From NCBI RefSeq assembly GCF_003097235.1, contig NZ_QEQQ01000034.1, forward strand, positions 1 through 44,094: DNA of 44,094 nucleotides. The letters are read 5' to 3'. Position 1 is the first letter of the stretch. Each line of letters begins with the position of its first letter. This stretch comes from Pseudomonas sp. CC120222-01a. GTDB taxonomy: Bacteria; Pseudomonadota; Gammaproteobacteria; Pseudomonadales; Pseudomonadaceae. The translations under genes were made by a program, and so were the position numbers. Below the pieces are notes generated by a model. It was not told the DNA's origin. It worked only from the letters and a program-made list of their open reading frames with translations, and did no database searches. This document shows positions 21,903 through 31,124 of this stretch, in pieces.

Positions 21903-22948
21903 GGGCTGTCCGTCTGCCCTGCCGGCACCAGATCGACGAGTTCGCGCACCACCACGGTGGCGAAGCATCCGGCCGGAAGGACGAATTCCAGTTGCAGGAT
22001 ATCAGGCTCGGGATAATGCCACGTCAAGCCGCCAATAGGGAGCCGCAGGATGCGCCGTTCGTGACTCATGCCCGCATATGCGAGCCATTGGCACAGTGCC
22101 AGATGCTGCTCGCCGATCGCGGTCTCCAACGCGGAAGTCGCGCCAGCTGCGGGCGAAGGGCCTTCTCCCCACATCGGGCCGGTGGGATGCAGGTCCAGAA
22201 TTCCCAGGCGAGGATCAGAACATTCCTGCTCGCCCGCTGGAAAGAAACTACGGCTGTCGGTGAACGCCAACAGATCCCCGACCTGGGCGCGCTGCCAGCT
22301 GCCATCGGCGACACGCGCCGCCAGCACCTGGTTGAACACATAGCTGCGCGCCGCCGAAAGCAGGCGCGAACGCACGTTGCGCTGCTCCGGCAGGGCCCTG
22401 CGCGATGCCCAGTCCTGGGCATCGTGGACGTTGCCACCGCCGTGGCCGAAACGCTGGCTGCCGAAGTAGTTCGGCACGCCCTGCTGCTTGAGCTGCGCCA
22501 GGCGTGCATCGAGGGCCTGGCGATCAGCGGCCAGGGCGGTCAGGCGCAGGGTGAAGCCGTTCGCCGAATGAGCGCCGCGCTGCAGCTTGCGCTGGTGGCG
22601 CACCTGCTTCAGCACGCGCAGGGTGTCGTCTTCGGCACGCGACAGGTCCGGGTCGGCCTTGCCCGGCAGGTGCAGGCTGAACCACTGGCGGGTCAGGGCC
22701 TGGCGGTCCTTGAGGCCGGCATAGCTGATGGCGCGTACCGGCACGCCAGCGGCACGGGCCAGGCGGCGGGCGGCTTCTTCGGTGTTGAGGTCGCGCTTCT
22801 CGACCCACAGCCACAGGTGCTCGCCCTGGCCGGACAGCGGAATGTCCAGCACCTCGTCGACCTGGAAGTCTTCGGCCACGGCCTTGAGCACGGCGCTGCC
22901 CAACGATTCACCCGTCGCGCGCGGGCCCAGCAGGTCCAGTTCGGTCAT
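21890..22948 (-). CDS. truD: tRNA pseudouridine(13) synthase TruD
   Basis: 352 residues. The catalytic aspartate lies in YAGLKDRQALTRQW near residue 80, and GVPNYFGSQRFGHGG is the conserved TruD motif. It makes pseudouridine 13 in tRNA-Glu. It overlaps ispF by 4 bases and surE by 13, indicating one operon. Confidence 0.97.
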   Translation of the reverse strand: MTELDLLGPRATGESLGSAVLKAVAEDFQVDEVLDIPLSGQGEHLWLWVEKRDLNTEEAARRLARAAGVPVRAISYAGLKDRQALTRQWFSLHLPGKADPDLSRAEDDTLRVLKQVRHQRKLQRGAHSANGFTLRLTALAADRQALDARLAQLKQQGVPNYFGSQRFGHGGGNVHDAQDWASRRALPEQRNVRSRLLSAARSYVFNQVLAARVADGSWQRAQVGDLLAFTDSRSFFPAGEQECSDPRLGILDLHPTGPMWGEGPSPAAGATSALETAIGEQHLALCQWLAYAGMSHERRILRLPIGGLTWHYPEPDILQLEFVLPAGCFATVVVRELVDLVPAGQTDSPCVF

Positions 22949-23418
22949 GCTGGCAGCAGCAGGGCAACCGCATGCACGGCAATGCCCTCCTCGCGGCCGG
23001 TGAAACCGAGCTTCTCGGTGGTGGTGGCCTTGACGTTGACCTGGTCGAGTTCGACCTGCAGGTCCTCGGCAATCAGTTGGCGCATGGTTTCGATATGCGG
23101 GGCCATTTTCGGGGCCTGGGCAACGATGGTGGCGTCGACGTTGCCGACCTGCCAGCCCTTGGCCTTGACGATAGCGACCACATGACGCAGCAGCACGCGG
23201 CTGTCGGCGCCCTTGAACTGCGGGTCGGTGTCGGGGAAGTGCTTGCCGATGTCGCCCAGTGCCGCAGCGCCAAGCAAGGCATCGCTCAGGGCGTGCAGCA
23301 GCACGTCACCGTCGGAATGGGCCAGGAGGCCGTATTTGTGGGGGATACGCACCCCACCCAGGGTAATGAAATCACCGTCGCAGAAACGGTGCACATCGTA
23401 GCCGTGGCCAATACGCAT
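22945..23418 (-). CDS. ispF: 2-C-methyl-D-erythritol 2,4-cyclodiphosphate synthase
   Basis: 157 residues. GYDVHRF near the N-terminus supplies the metal-binding Asp and His, and HSDGDVLLHALSDALLGAA the second His. It makes the cyclic diphosphate of the non-mevalonate isoprenoid pathway, in the same pathway as ispD at 26596. The ATG at 23418 lies only 6 bases after the stem of the preceding terminator, whose 3' arm contains the only visible ribosome site. Confidence 0.97.
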   Translation of the reverse strand: MRIGHGYDVHRFCDGDFITLGGVRIPHKYGLLAHSDGDVLLHALSDALLGAAALGDIGKHFPDTDPQFKGADSRVLLRHVVAIVKAKGWQVGNVDATIVAQAPKMAPHIETMRQLIAEDLQVELDQVNVKATTTEKLGFTGREEGIAVHAVALLLPA

Positions 23419-23420
23419 AG

Positions 23421-23447
23421 AAAAACGCCCTGATTGAGTCAGGGCGT
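23421..23447 (-). terminator. Terminator of adhC-fghA whose 3' arm holds the ispF ribosome site
   Basis: ACGCCCTGA-CTCAA-TCAGGGCGT then TTTT on the minus strand is a perfect 9-base stem. AGGG in its right arm is 9 bases before the ispF ATG and is the only Shine-Dalgarno-like sequence there. The rest of the short gap to fghA (23448-23494) holds nothing evident. Confidence 0.8.
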
Positions 23448-23494
23448 GATTCTACCTGCTTTGCAGGTGGTTGGGCGGCTTTTGGACCGGGCTG

Positions 23495-24349
23495 TTACAC
23501 CCGTCCGAGTGCCATCGCGTGATGGCGCAGGTGCTCATCGATGAAGCTGGCGATGAAGTAGTAGCTGTGGTCATAGCCAGGCTGCAGGCGCAGGGTCAGC
23601 GCATGCCCGCCTTTGCGTGCAGCCTGCTCCAGCGCTTCAGGCTTGAGCTGCTTCTCGAGGAAGTCATCACGGTCGCCCTGGTCCACCAGCAACGGCGGGC
23701 ACTCGCCTGCCGGCGTTTCCGCCAGCAGCACACTGGCATCCCACTCGCGCCAGCGCGCACGGTCTTCACCCAGGTAGCGGCTGAAGGCCTTCTCGCCCCA
23801 TGGGCAATCCATCGGGTTGCTGATCGGCGAGAACGCCGACACCGAGCGATAGCGCCCCGGGTTGCGCAAGGCGCACACCAGCGCGCCATGGCCGCCCATG
23901 GAGTGGCCGCTGATGCTGCGCTGGTCGGAGGCCGGAAAGTGCGCCTCGATCAGTGCCGGCAACTCCTGCACCACATAATCGTGCATGCGGTAATGCTGCG
24001 CCCAGGGCTGCTGGGTGGCGTTGAGGTAGAACCCGGCGCCAAGGCCGAAGTCCCAGGCGCCGTCAGGGTCGCCCGGCACCTGCTCGCCACGCGGGCTGGT
24101 GTCGGGGGCGACGATGATCAGCCCGAGCTCGGCGGCCAGGCGTTGGGCGCCGGCCTTCTGCATGAAGTTCTCGTCGGTGCAGGTGAGGCCGCTGAGCCAG
24201 TACAGCACCGGCAGCTTCTCGCCCTGCTCGGCCTGCGGTGGCAGGTAGACAGCGAACACCATGTCGCAGCCCAGCACCTTGGAGTGATGCCGGTAACGCT
24301 TGTGCCAGCCGCCGAAGCTCTTCTGGCAGGAGATGTTATCCAGGCTCAT
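23495..24349 (-). CDS. fghA: S-formylglutathione hydrolase
   Basis: 284 residues of the esterase D family: GHSMGGHGALVCALRN carries the nucleophile serine, LYWLSGLTCTDENFMQKAG is the conserved N-terminal block, and YDHSYYFIASFIDEH holds the catalytic histidine. It releases formate from S-formylglutathione, the second step of glutathione-dependent formaldehyde oxidation. It follows adhC by 8 bases. Confidence 0.96.
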   Translation of the reverse strand: MSLDNISCQKSFGGWHKRYRHHSKVLGCDMVFAVYLPPQAEQGEKLPVLYWLSGLTCTDENFMQKAGAQRLAAELGLIIVAPDTSPRGEQVPGDPDGAWDFGLGAGFYLNATQQPWAQHYRMHDYVVQELPALIEAHFPASDQRSISGHSMGGHGALVCALRNPGRYRSVSAFSPISNPMDCPWGEKAFSRYLGEDRARWREWDASVLLAETPAGECPPLLVDQGDRDDFLEKQLKPEALEQAARKGGHALTLRLQPGYDHSYYFIASFIDEHLRHHAMALGRV

Positions 24350-24357
24350 GGCTGACC

Positions 24358-25470
24358 TCAGAAGTGGATCACGCTACGGATGCTCTTGCCTTCGTGCATC
24401 AGGTCGAAGGCCTTGTTGATGTCTTCCAGGCCCATGGTGTGGGTGATGAAGGTATCCAGCGGGATCTCGCCCTTCTCGGCCATATCCACGTAGCTTGGCA
24501 GCTCGCTGCGGCCACGTACGCCGCCGAATGCCGAACCACGCCAGACGCGGCCGGTCACCAGCTGGAACGGACGGGTGGCGATTTCCTGGCCGGCACCGGC
24601 AACACCGATGATCACCGACTCGCCCCAGCCCTTGTGGCAGCATTCCAAGGCCGCGCGCATCAGTTGCACGTTGCCGATGCACTCGAACGAGAAGTCCACG
24701 CCACCGTCGGTGAGGTCGACGATCACTTCCTGGATCGGGCGGTCGTAGTCTTTCGGGTTGATGCAGTCGGTGGCACCCAGCTGGCGGGCGATCTCGAACT
24801 TGGCCGGGTTGATGTCGATGGCGATGATGCGCGAGGCCTTGGCCTTGACCGCACCGATCACGGCCGACAGGCCGATGCCGCCGAGGCCGAAGATGGCCAC
24901 GGTGTCACCTGGCTTGACCTTGGCGGTGTTGAGTACTGCGCCAATGCCGGTGGTGACGCCGCAGCCGAGCAGGCAGACCTTCTCCAGCGGTGCTTCCTTC
25001 TGGATCTTGGCCACGGAAATTTCTGGCAGCACGGTGTACTCGGAGAAGGTCGAGGTGCCCATGTAGTGGAACAGCTGCTGGCCCTTGTACGAGAAGCGGG
25101 TGGTGCCGTCCGGCATCAGGCCCTTGCCCTGGGTGGCGCGGATGGCCTGGCACAGGTTGGTCTTGCCCGACAGGCAGAACTTGCACTTGCCGCACTCAGG
25201 GGTATACAGCGGGATCACGTGATCGCCCACCGCCACCGAGGTCACGCCCTCGCCGATCGCTTCGACGATCGCACCGCCTTCATGGCCGAGGATCGACGGG
25301 AAGATGCCTTCCGGGTCGGCACCGGACAGGGTGTAGGCGTCGGTGTGGCAGACACCGCTGGCGACCACGCGCAGCAGCACTTCGCCGGCCTTGGGCATGG
25401 CCACGTCGACTTCGACGATTTCCAGGGGTTTCTTGGCCTCGAAGGCAACGGCAGCACGGGACTTGATCAT
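24358..25470 (-). CDS. adhC: S-(hydroxymethyl)glutathione / class III alcohol dehydrogenase
   Basis: 370 residues from MIKSRAAVAFEA. The catalytic zinc ligands lie in GVCHTDAYTLSG and GHEGGAIVE, the structural zinc site in CGKCKFCLSGKTNLC, and the NAD site in IFGLGGIGLSAVIGA. It oxidises the formaldehyde-glutathione adduct (also called frmA). ATG at 25470 has GGAG 9 bases upstream; a GTG one codon earlier is also in frame. A LysR-type regulator is divergent. Confidence 0.96.
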   Translation of the reverse strand: MIKSRAAVAFEAKKPLEIVEVDVAMPKAGEVLLRVVASGVCHTDAYTLSGADPEGIFPSILGHEGGAIVEAIGEGVTSVAVGDHVIPLYTPECGKCKFCLSGKTNLCQAIRATQGKGLMPDGTTRFSYKGQQLFHYMGTSTFSEYTVLPEISVAKIQKEAPLEKVCLLGCGVTTGIGAVLNTAKVKPGDTVAIFGLGGIGLSAVIGAVKAKASRIIAIDINPAKFEIARQLGATDCINPKDYDRPIQEVIVDLTDGGVDFSFECIGNVQLMRAALECCHKGWGESVIIGVAGAGQEIATRPFQLVTGRVWRGSAFGGVRGRSELPSYVDMAEKGEIPLDTFITHTMGLEDINKAFDLMHEGKSIRSVIHF

Positions 25471-25578
25471 CACAGGGTCTCCAGACAGTGGATCGGTTCA
25501 GTCCCGCAGTGTAATCCAGGCGCTTTTGATGAATAATCCAGGCAAAGCCAAAACATTATTGCCACACAGGGATAATCC
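25471..25578. promoter_or_regulatory. Divergent control region adhC / LysR gene
   Basis: 108 bases with an AT-rich middle. ATAATCCA occurs twice (25533-25540 and 25572-25579), and GGATTATTC/GATAATCC half sites surround AACATTATTG. These could be LysR-type sites but no clear T-N11-A palindrome was found. Confidence 0.35.
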
Positions 25579-26475
25579 ATGACCAGCCGCTGGGAAGGCA
25601 TCGACGAATTCGTCGCCGTGGCCGAGTCTGGCCAGTTCACGGCGGCAGCCGAACGCCTGGGCGTGTCGTCGTCGCACATCAGCCGGCAGATCGCCCGCCT
25701 CGAAGAACGCCTGCAGACCCGTTTGCTGTACCGCAGTACCCGCCGGGTGGCCTTGAGTGAAGCCGGACAGACCTTTCTGCAGCATTGCCAACGCCTGCAG
25801 GACGGCCGCGAAGAAGCCCTGCGCGCCATGGGCGACCTGGCAAGCGAACCCAAGGGGCTGCTGCGCATGACCTGTGCGGTAGCCTATGGCGAGCGCTTCA
25901 TCGTGCCGCTGGTGACGCGTTTCATGGCGCTGTATCCGCAACTGCGGGTCGAAGTGGAACTGAGCAACCGTACCCTGGACCTGCTGCACGAAGGCATGGA
26001 CCTGGCAATCCGCCTGGGCCGCCTGGCCGACTCGCGGCTGGTGGCCACCCGCCTTGCGCCGCGGCGCATGTATCTGTGCGCTTCGCCGGCGTACCTGGAG
26101 CGCTACGGGCGACCCCACAGTCTGTCGGAACTGGCCAGGCACAATTGCCTGATCGGCAGTTCCGACCTTTGGGCCTTGCAGCTGGATGGCCGCGAGATCA
26201 GCCAGCGGGTGCAGGGCAACTGGCGCTGCAACAGTGGCCAGGCGGTGCTGGATGCGGCGCTGCTGGGGATGGGGTTGTGCCAGTTGCCGGACTATTACGT
26301 GCTTGAGCATTTGAACAGTGGGGCGTTGGTGTCATTGCTGGAGGGACATCAGCCCCCTAATACAGCGGTATGGGCGCTGTATCCGCAGCAGCGGCACCTG
26401 TCGCCGAAGGTCAGGCGGCTGGTGGATTATCTGAAGGAAGGGTTGGCTGTGTTGCCGGAGTATAGGGTGACCTGA
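25579..26475 (+). CDS. LysR-type transcriptional regulator
   Basis: 298 residues. The N-terminal winged helix-turn-helix (about 1-60, EFVAVAESGQFTAAAERLGVSSSHISRQIARLEERL) is followed by a LysR substrate-binding domain that ends near 295. Divergence from adhC-fghA suggests that it may control formaldehyde detoxification, but LysR proteins of this LrhA/DsdC-unlike 'AaeR/PA-type' group regulate many things, so no specific ligand is proposed. Confidence 0.9.
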   Translation: MTSRWEGIDEFVAVAESGQFTAAAERLGVSSSHISRQIARLEERLQTRLLYRSTRRVALSEAGQTFLQHCQRLQDGREEALRAMGDLASEPKGLLRMTCAVAYGERFIVPLVTRFMALYPQLRVEVELSNRTLDLLHEGMDLAIRLGRLADSRLVATRLAPRRMYLCASPAYLERYGRPHSLSELARHNCLIGSSDLWALQLDGREISQRVQGNWRCNSGQAVLDAALLGMGLCQLPDYYVLEHLNSGALVSLLEGHQPPNTAVWALYPQQRHLSPKVRRLVDYLKEGLAVLPEYRVT

Positions 26476-26502
26476 TCGGATGCTGGGGCCGCTTTGCGAC
26501 CC

Positions 26503-26570
26503 TTTCGCGACACAAGGCCGCTCCTACAGGAGATCGCAATTCCCTGTAGGAGCGGCCTTGTGTCGCGAAA
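26503..26570. repeat. Perfect 28-base inverted REP pair
   Basis: TTTCGCGACACAAGGCCGCT continuing to ACAGG (26503-26530) is exactly complementary to 26543-26570 with a 12-base spacer. It lies between the converging LysR and ispD genes and may act as a bidirectional terminator. Confidence 0.85.
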
Positions 26571-26595
26571 AGACCGCGCAGCGGTCCCAGCAGTC

Positions 26596-27303
26596 TCAGC
26601 GCCTGCCCGCCCAGCGCTGGCGCAGCCATTCCAGGTCTTCCGGCCGGGTGACCTTGATGTTGTCGCTGCGCCCTTCCACCAGCCGCGGCGCCTGCCCCGA
26701 CCATTCGATGGCCGACGCCTCATCGGTCACCACCACATCGGAAACCAGGCTCTCAGCCAGGGCCCGATGCAGCGCCCCCAGGCGGAACATCTGCGGCGTA
26801 TAGGCCTGCCAGATGGTGCTGCGATCCACCGTCGCGGCCACCCGCCCGTTGGCATCGGCGCGTTTGAGGGTATCGCGCGCCGGCACCGCCAGCAGCCCGC
26901 CTACCGGGTCATCGGCCAGTTCCGACAGCAACTTGTCCAGGTCGCGGCGCGCCAGATTTGGCCGCGCCGCATCGTGCACCAGCACCCAGTCGTTGTCCGA
27001 CGCCCCTTGGGCATGCAACAGCAACAAGGCATTGAGTACCGAGTCGGCACGTTCGTCACCACCCGCTGCCCGCTGAATACGCGGGTCGGTGGCGCAGCGC
27101 AGGCCTGGCCAGTAAGGGTCGTCTTCGGCAATGCTGACCACCAGGCCCATGAGCGAGGGGTGGCCAAGAAAACAGTCGAGGCTGTGCTCGAGGATAGTCT
27201 GCCCGGCCAGCTCCAGGTATTGCTTGGGGCGGTCGGCAGCCATGCGGGCACCGACGCCCGCAGCAGGAATCACGGCCCAGAAGGCCGGTAGCGTTTCAAT
27301 CAT
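26596..27303 (-). CDS. ispD: 2-C-methyl-D-erythritol 4-phosphate cytidylyltransferase
   Basis: 235 residues. The nucleotide-binding motif AAGVGARMAADRPKQYLEL is at the N-terminus; VHDAARPNLARRDLDKLL and TRPEDLEW follow. It makes CDP-methylerythritol in isoprenoid synthesis. It overlaps ftsB by 4 bases (ATGA). Here ispF is some 3 kb away, separated by the formaldehyde genes and LysR. Confidence 0.96.
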   Translation of the reverse strand: MIETLPAFWAVIPAAGVGARMAADRPKQYLELAGQTILEHSLDCFLGHPSLMGLVVSIAEDDPYWPGLRCATDPRIQRAAGGDERADSVLNALLLLHAQGASDNDWVLVHDAARPNLARRDLDKLLSELADDPVGGLLAVPARDTLKRADANGRVAATVDRSTIWQAYTPQMFRLGALHRALAESLVSDVVVTDEASAIEWSGQAPRLVEGRSDNIKVTRPEDLEWLRQRWAGRR

Positions 27304-27581
27304 TTTTGCGGCAGCTGGAAGAGGGTTTCGCCCTCTTTGACCATTCCCAGTTCATGACGAGCCCGTTCTTCGACGGTCTCCATACCTTTCTTCAACTCCA
27401 GCACCTCGGCATCGAGCACGCGGTTACGCTCCAGCAGCCGTTCGTTCTCGGCGTGCTGTTCGTCGATCTGCTGCTTGAGCTCGGCCACTTGCGCCAGGCT
27501 GCCGTTACCCACCCAAAGGCGGTACTGCAGGCCACCGAGCAGCAGGAGCAGGACAAGGAACAACCAATAGGGACTGCGCAT
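27300..27581 (-). CDS. ftsB: Cell division protein FtsB
   Basis: 93 residues: a single N-terminal membrane segment (MRSPYWLFLVLLLLLGGLQY) then a coiled coil (QVAELKQQIDEQHAENERLLERNRVLDAEVLELKKG) and a short tail EERARHELGMVKEGE typical of FtsB/DivIC. It bridges FtsL and FtsQ in the divisome. ATG at 27581 is chosen; TTG one codon earlier is in frame. Confidence 0.93.
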   Translation of the reverse strand: MRSPYWLFLVLLLLLGGLQYRLWVGNGSLAQVAELKQQIDEQHAENERLLERNRVLDAEVLELKKGMETVEERARHELGMVKEGETLFQLPQK

Positions 27582-27626
27582 CAAGGTATCCAGGTTAAAG
27601 ACCGCCGCACACGGGCGTCATATAGC

Positions 27627-27720
27627 ACGAAGCCTGGCCGAGGCCAGGCTTCGTTGACAGAAACCCGCATGAAGTGTCGGAAATTTCAGTATGAAACTTC
27701 CGACAGCCTCGGCTGCTGTC
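27627..27720 (-). other. Three hairpins between eno and ftsB, two mutually exclusive
   Basis: 27627-27654 is a 13-base perfect inverted repeat (ACGAAGCCTGGCC and complement). 27675-27705 is a 13-base-pair hairpin with one mismatch. 27702-27720 (GACAGC...GCTGTC) overlaps the second one and cannot form at the same time. They follow the eno stop without a clear T tract. One may be the eno terminator. Confidence 0.5.
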
Positions 27721-27737
27721 TTTTTACCATCTCTTGC

Positions 27738-29027
<1,290 letters not shown>

Positions 29028-29227
29028 TGTTGTAAGCACTCCAGAATTGACGAAAACAACGCAACTTTAGGGAATTCTTGCCTTGCACCAGGCGGGGACG
29101 CAGCAGGCAGGCCTGGCAGAAGCGACCCCTGACCGAGCGGTCAGGGGTAGATCGGGGCGTACTTTACCCGAGAAATGAGCCTTGCGCGGCTTTAACCGTC
29201 GGAAAACTCATCAAAGACCTGAAAAAA
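29028..29227 (-). promoter_or_regulatory. pyrG-eno gap lacking kdsA; hairpin and eno promoter region
   Basis: 200 bases without a whole gene. 29125-29148 is a perfect 10-base hairpin (ACCCCTGACC-GAGC-GGTCAGGGGT) without a T tract. A short open stretch ending in a TAA (about 29163-29220, minus strand) encodes LMSFPTVKAAQGSFLG, which resembles from memory the tail of KdsA. kdsA normally occupies this gap in Pseudomonas. Confidence 0.45.
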
Positions 29228-30856
29228 TCAGGCCTTGTTCTTCTGGGCCAGAGCCGCCTTGACGAAGCCGCTGAACAGCGGGTGACCGTCACGCGGGGTG
29301 GAGGTGAACTCCGGGTGGAACTGGCAGGCAACGAACCATGGGTGGTCCTTGGCCTCGACCACTTCGACCAGCGCGCCGTCTTCGGAACGACCGGAAACCA
29401 CCAGGCCGCCATCGACCAGTTGTGGCAGCAGGTTGTTGTTGACCTCGTAACGGTGACGGTGACGCTCGGTGATGATGTCCTTGCCGTAGCAGTCGTGCAC
29501 CTTGGAACCGGCTGCCAGCTGGCAGTCCTGAGCGCCCAGGCGCATGGTGCCGCCCAGGTCGGAGGCTTCGGTACGGGTCTCGACGGCACCGGTGGCATCG
29601 GCCCACTCGGTGATCAGGCCGACTACCGGGTGGCCGCTGTTGCGGTCGAACTCGGTGGAGTTGGCGTCTTTCCAGCCCATCACGTTACGAGCGAACTCGA
29701 TCACGGCCACTTGCATGCCCAGGCAGATGCCCAGGTACGGGACCTTGTTCTCACGGGCGTACTGCACCGCGGTGATCTTGCCTTCCACGCCGCGCAGGCC
29801 GAAACCGCCCGGTACCAGAATGGCGTCGGCGCCTTCGAGCAGGCTGGTGCCCTGGTTCTCGATGTCTTCGGAATCGATGTAGCGCAGGTTGACCTTGGTG
29901 CGGTTGGTGATGCCGGCGTGGCTCATCGCTTCGATCAGCGACTTGTACGCATCCAGCAGCTCCATGTACTTGCCGACCATGGCGATGGTGACTTCCTGCT
30001 CAGGGTTGAGCTTGGCATCGACCACCTTGTCCCACTCGGACAGGTCGGCGCTGTTGCACTGCAGGCCGAAGCGCTCGACGACGAAGTCGTCCAGGCCCTG
30101 GGCGTGCAATACACCTGGGATCTTGTAGATGGTGTCAACGTCTTCCAGCGAAATCACCGCACGTTCTTCAACGTTGGTGAACAGCGCGATCTTGCGGCGC
30201 GACGAGGCGTCGACCGGGTGGTCGGAACGGCAGATCAGCACGTCAGGCTGCAGGCCGATGGAGCGCAGCTCCTTGACCGAGTGCTGGGTCGGCTTGGTCT
30301 TGGTTTCGCCAGCGGTGGCGATGTACGGGACCAGGGTCAGGTGCATCAGCATGGCGCGCTTGGAGCCCACTTCGACGCGCAGCTGGCGGATCGCCTCGAG
30401 GAACGGCTGCGACTCGATGTCACCCACGGTACCGCCGATTTCCACCAGGGCCACGTCGGCATCGCCGGCGCCCTTGATGATGCGACGCTTGATCTCGTCG
30501 GTGATGTGCGGGATGACCTGGATGGTCGCGCCCAGGTAGTCACCACGGCGCTCTTTGCGCAGCACGTGCTCGTAGATACGGCCGGTGGTGAAGTTGTTGT
30601 TCTGGGTCATGGTCGTGCGGATGAACCGCTCGTAGTGGCCCAGGTCGAGGTCGGTCTCGGCGCCATCGTGGGTGACGAACACTTCACCATGCTGGAACGG
30701 GCTCATGGTGCCCGGATCGACGTTGATGTACGGATCCAGCTTGAGCATGGTGACCTTCAGGCCCCGCGCTTCCAGGATGGCCGCCAGGGAAGCCGAGGCA
30801 ATGCCTTTCCCCAATGAAGAAACAACACCGCCCGTGACGAATATGTAGCGCGTCAT
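29228..30856 (-). CDS. pyrG: CTP synthase
   Basis: 542 residues. The N-terminal synthetase domain opens with TRYIFVTGGVVSSLGKGIASAS and contains the Walker-like and metal-binding residues (DPYINVDPGTMSPFQHGEVFV). The C-terminal class I glutamine amidotransferase has the nucleophile cysteine in YLGICLGMQVAVIEF and the triad His-Glu in FHPEF. It converts UTP to CTP with glutamine. The gap to tilS (30857-31124) carries no gene I can support. Confidence 0.98.
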   Translation of the reverse strand: MTRYIFVTGGVVSSLGKGIASASLAAILEARGLKVTMLKLDPYINVDPGTMSPFQHGEVFVTHDGAETDLDLGHYERFIRTTMTQNNNFTTGRIYEHVLRKERRGDYLGATIQVIPHITDEIKRRIIKGAGDADVALVEIGGTVGDIESQPFLEAIRQLRVEVGSKRAMLMHLTLVPYIATAGETKTKPTQHSVKELRSIGLQPDVLICRSDHPVDASSRRKIALFTNVEERAVISLEDVDTIYKIPGVLHAQGLDDFVVERFGLQCNSADLSEWDKVVDAKLNPEQEVTIAMVGKYMELLDAYKSLIEAMSHAGITNRTKVNLRYIDSEDIENQGTSLLEGADAILVPGGFGLRGVEGKITAVQYARENKVPYLGICLGMQVAVIEFARNVMGWKDANSTEFDRNSGHPVVGLITEWADATGAVETRTEASDLGGTMRLGAQDCQLAAGSKVHDCYGKDIITERHRHRYEVNNNLLPQLVDGGLVVSGRSEDGALVEVVEAKDHPWFVACQFHPEFTSTPRDGHPLFSGFVKAALAQKNKA

Positions 30857-31124
30857 GAAAAACCCTAGAAGTCTGCGTTAAGGCGGCCAGCGCCGCCGGA
30901 GAAAGCGAAGGAAGGCCGAAGCCCCCGATCACCTGCGTCAATCACAGTGCATCTCGAAAAACTGCCGCGTCTGTACAGACCAGGGTATCCCCGGCATGGA
31001 GCTCGCTCGTCATTTCCAGAATCAGCCCAGCAAAAAACTGCTTGGTAATCGGCAACTGCTGTGTTTCCGGGGAAGCCACAGAAGTTGTATCAAGAAGGGA
31101 GGGTAGTCTACCGGAATGTACCCT

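Noticed and set aside
25471..25578. A riboswitch or formaldehyde-sensing FrmR-type site upstream of adhC
   Set aside because: No inverted G/C-run operator or conserved RNA fold is visible and no FrmR gene is nearby; only weak LysR-like repeats are present.
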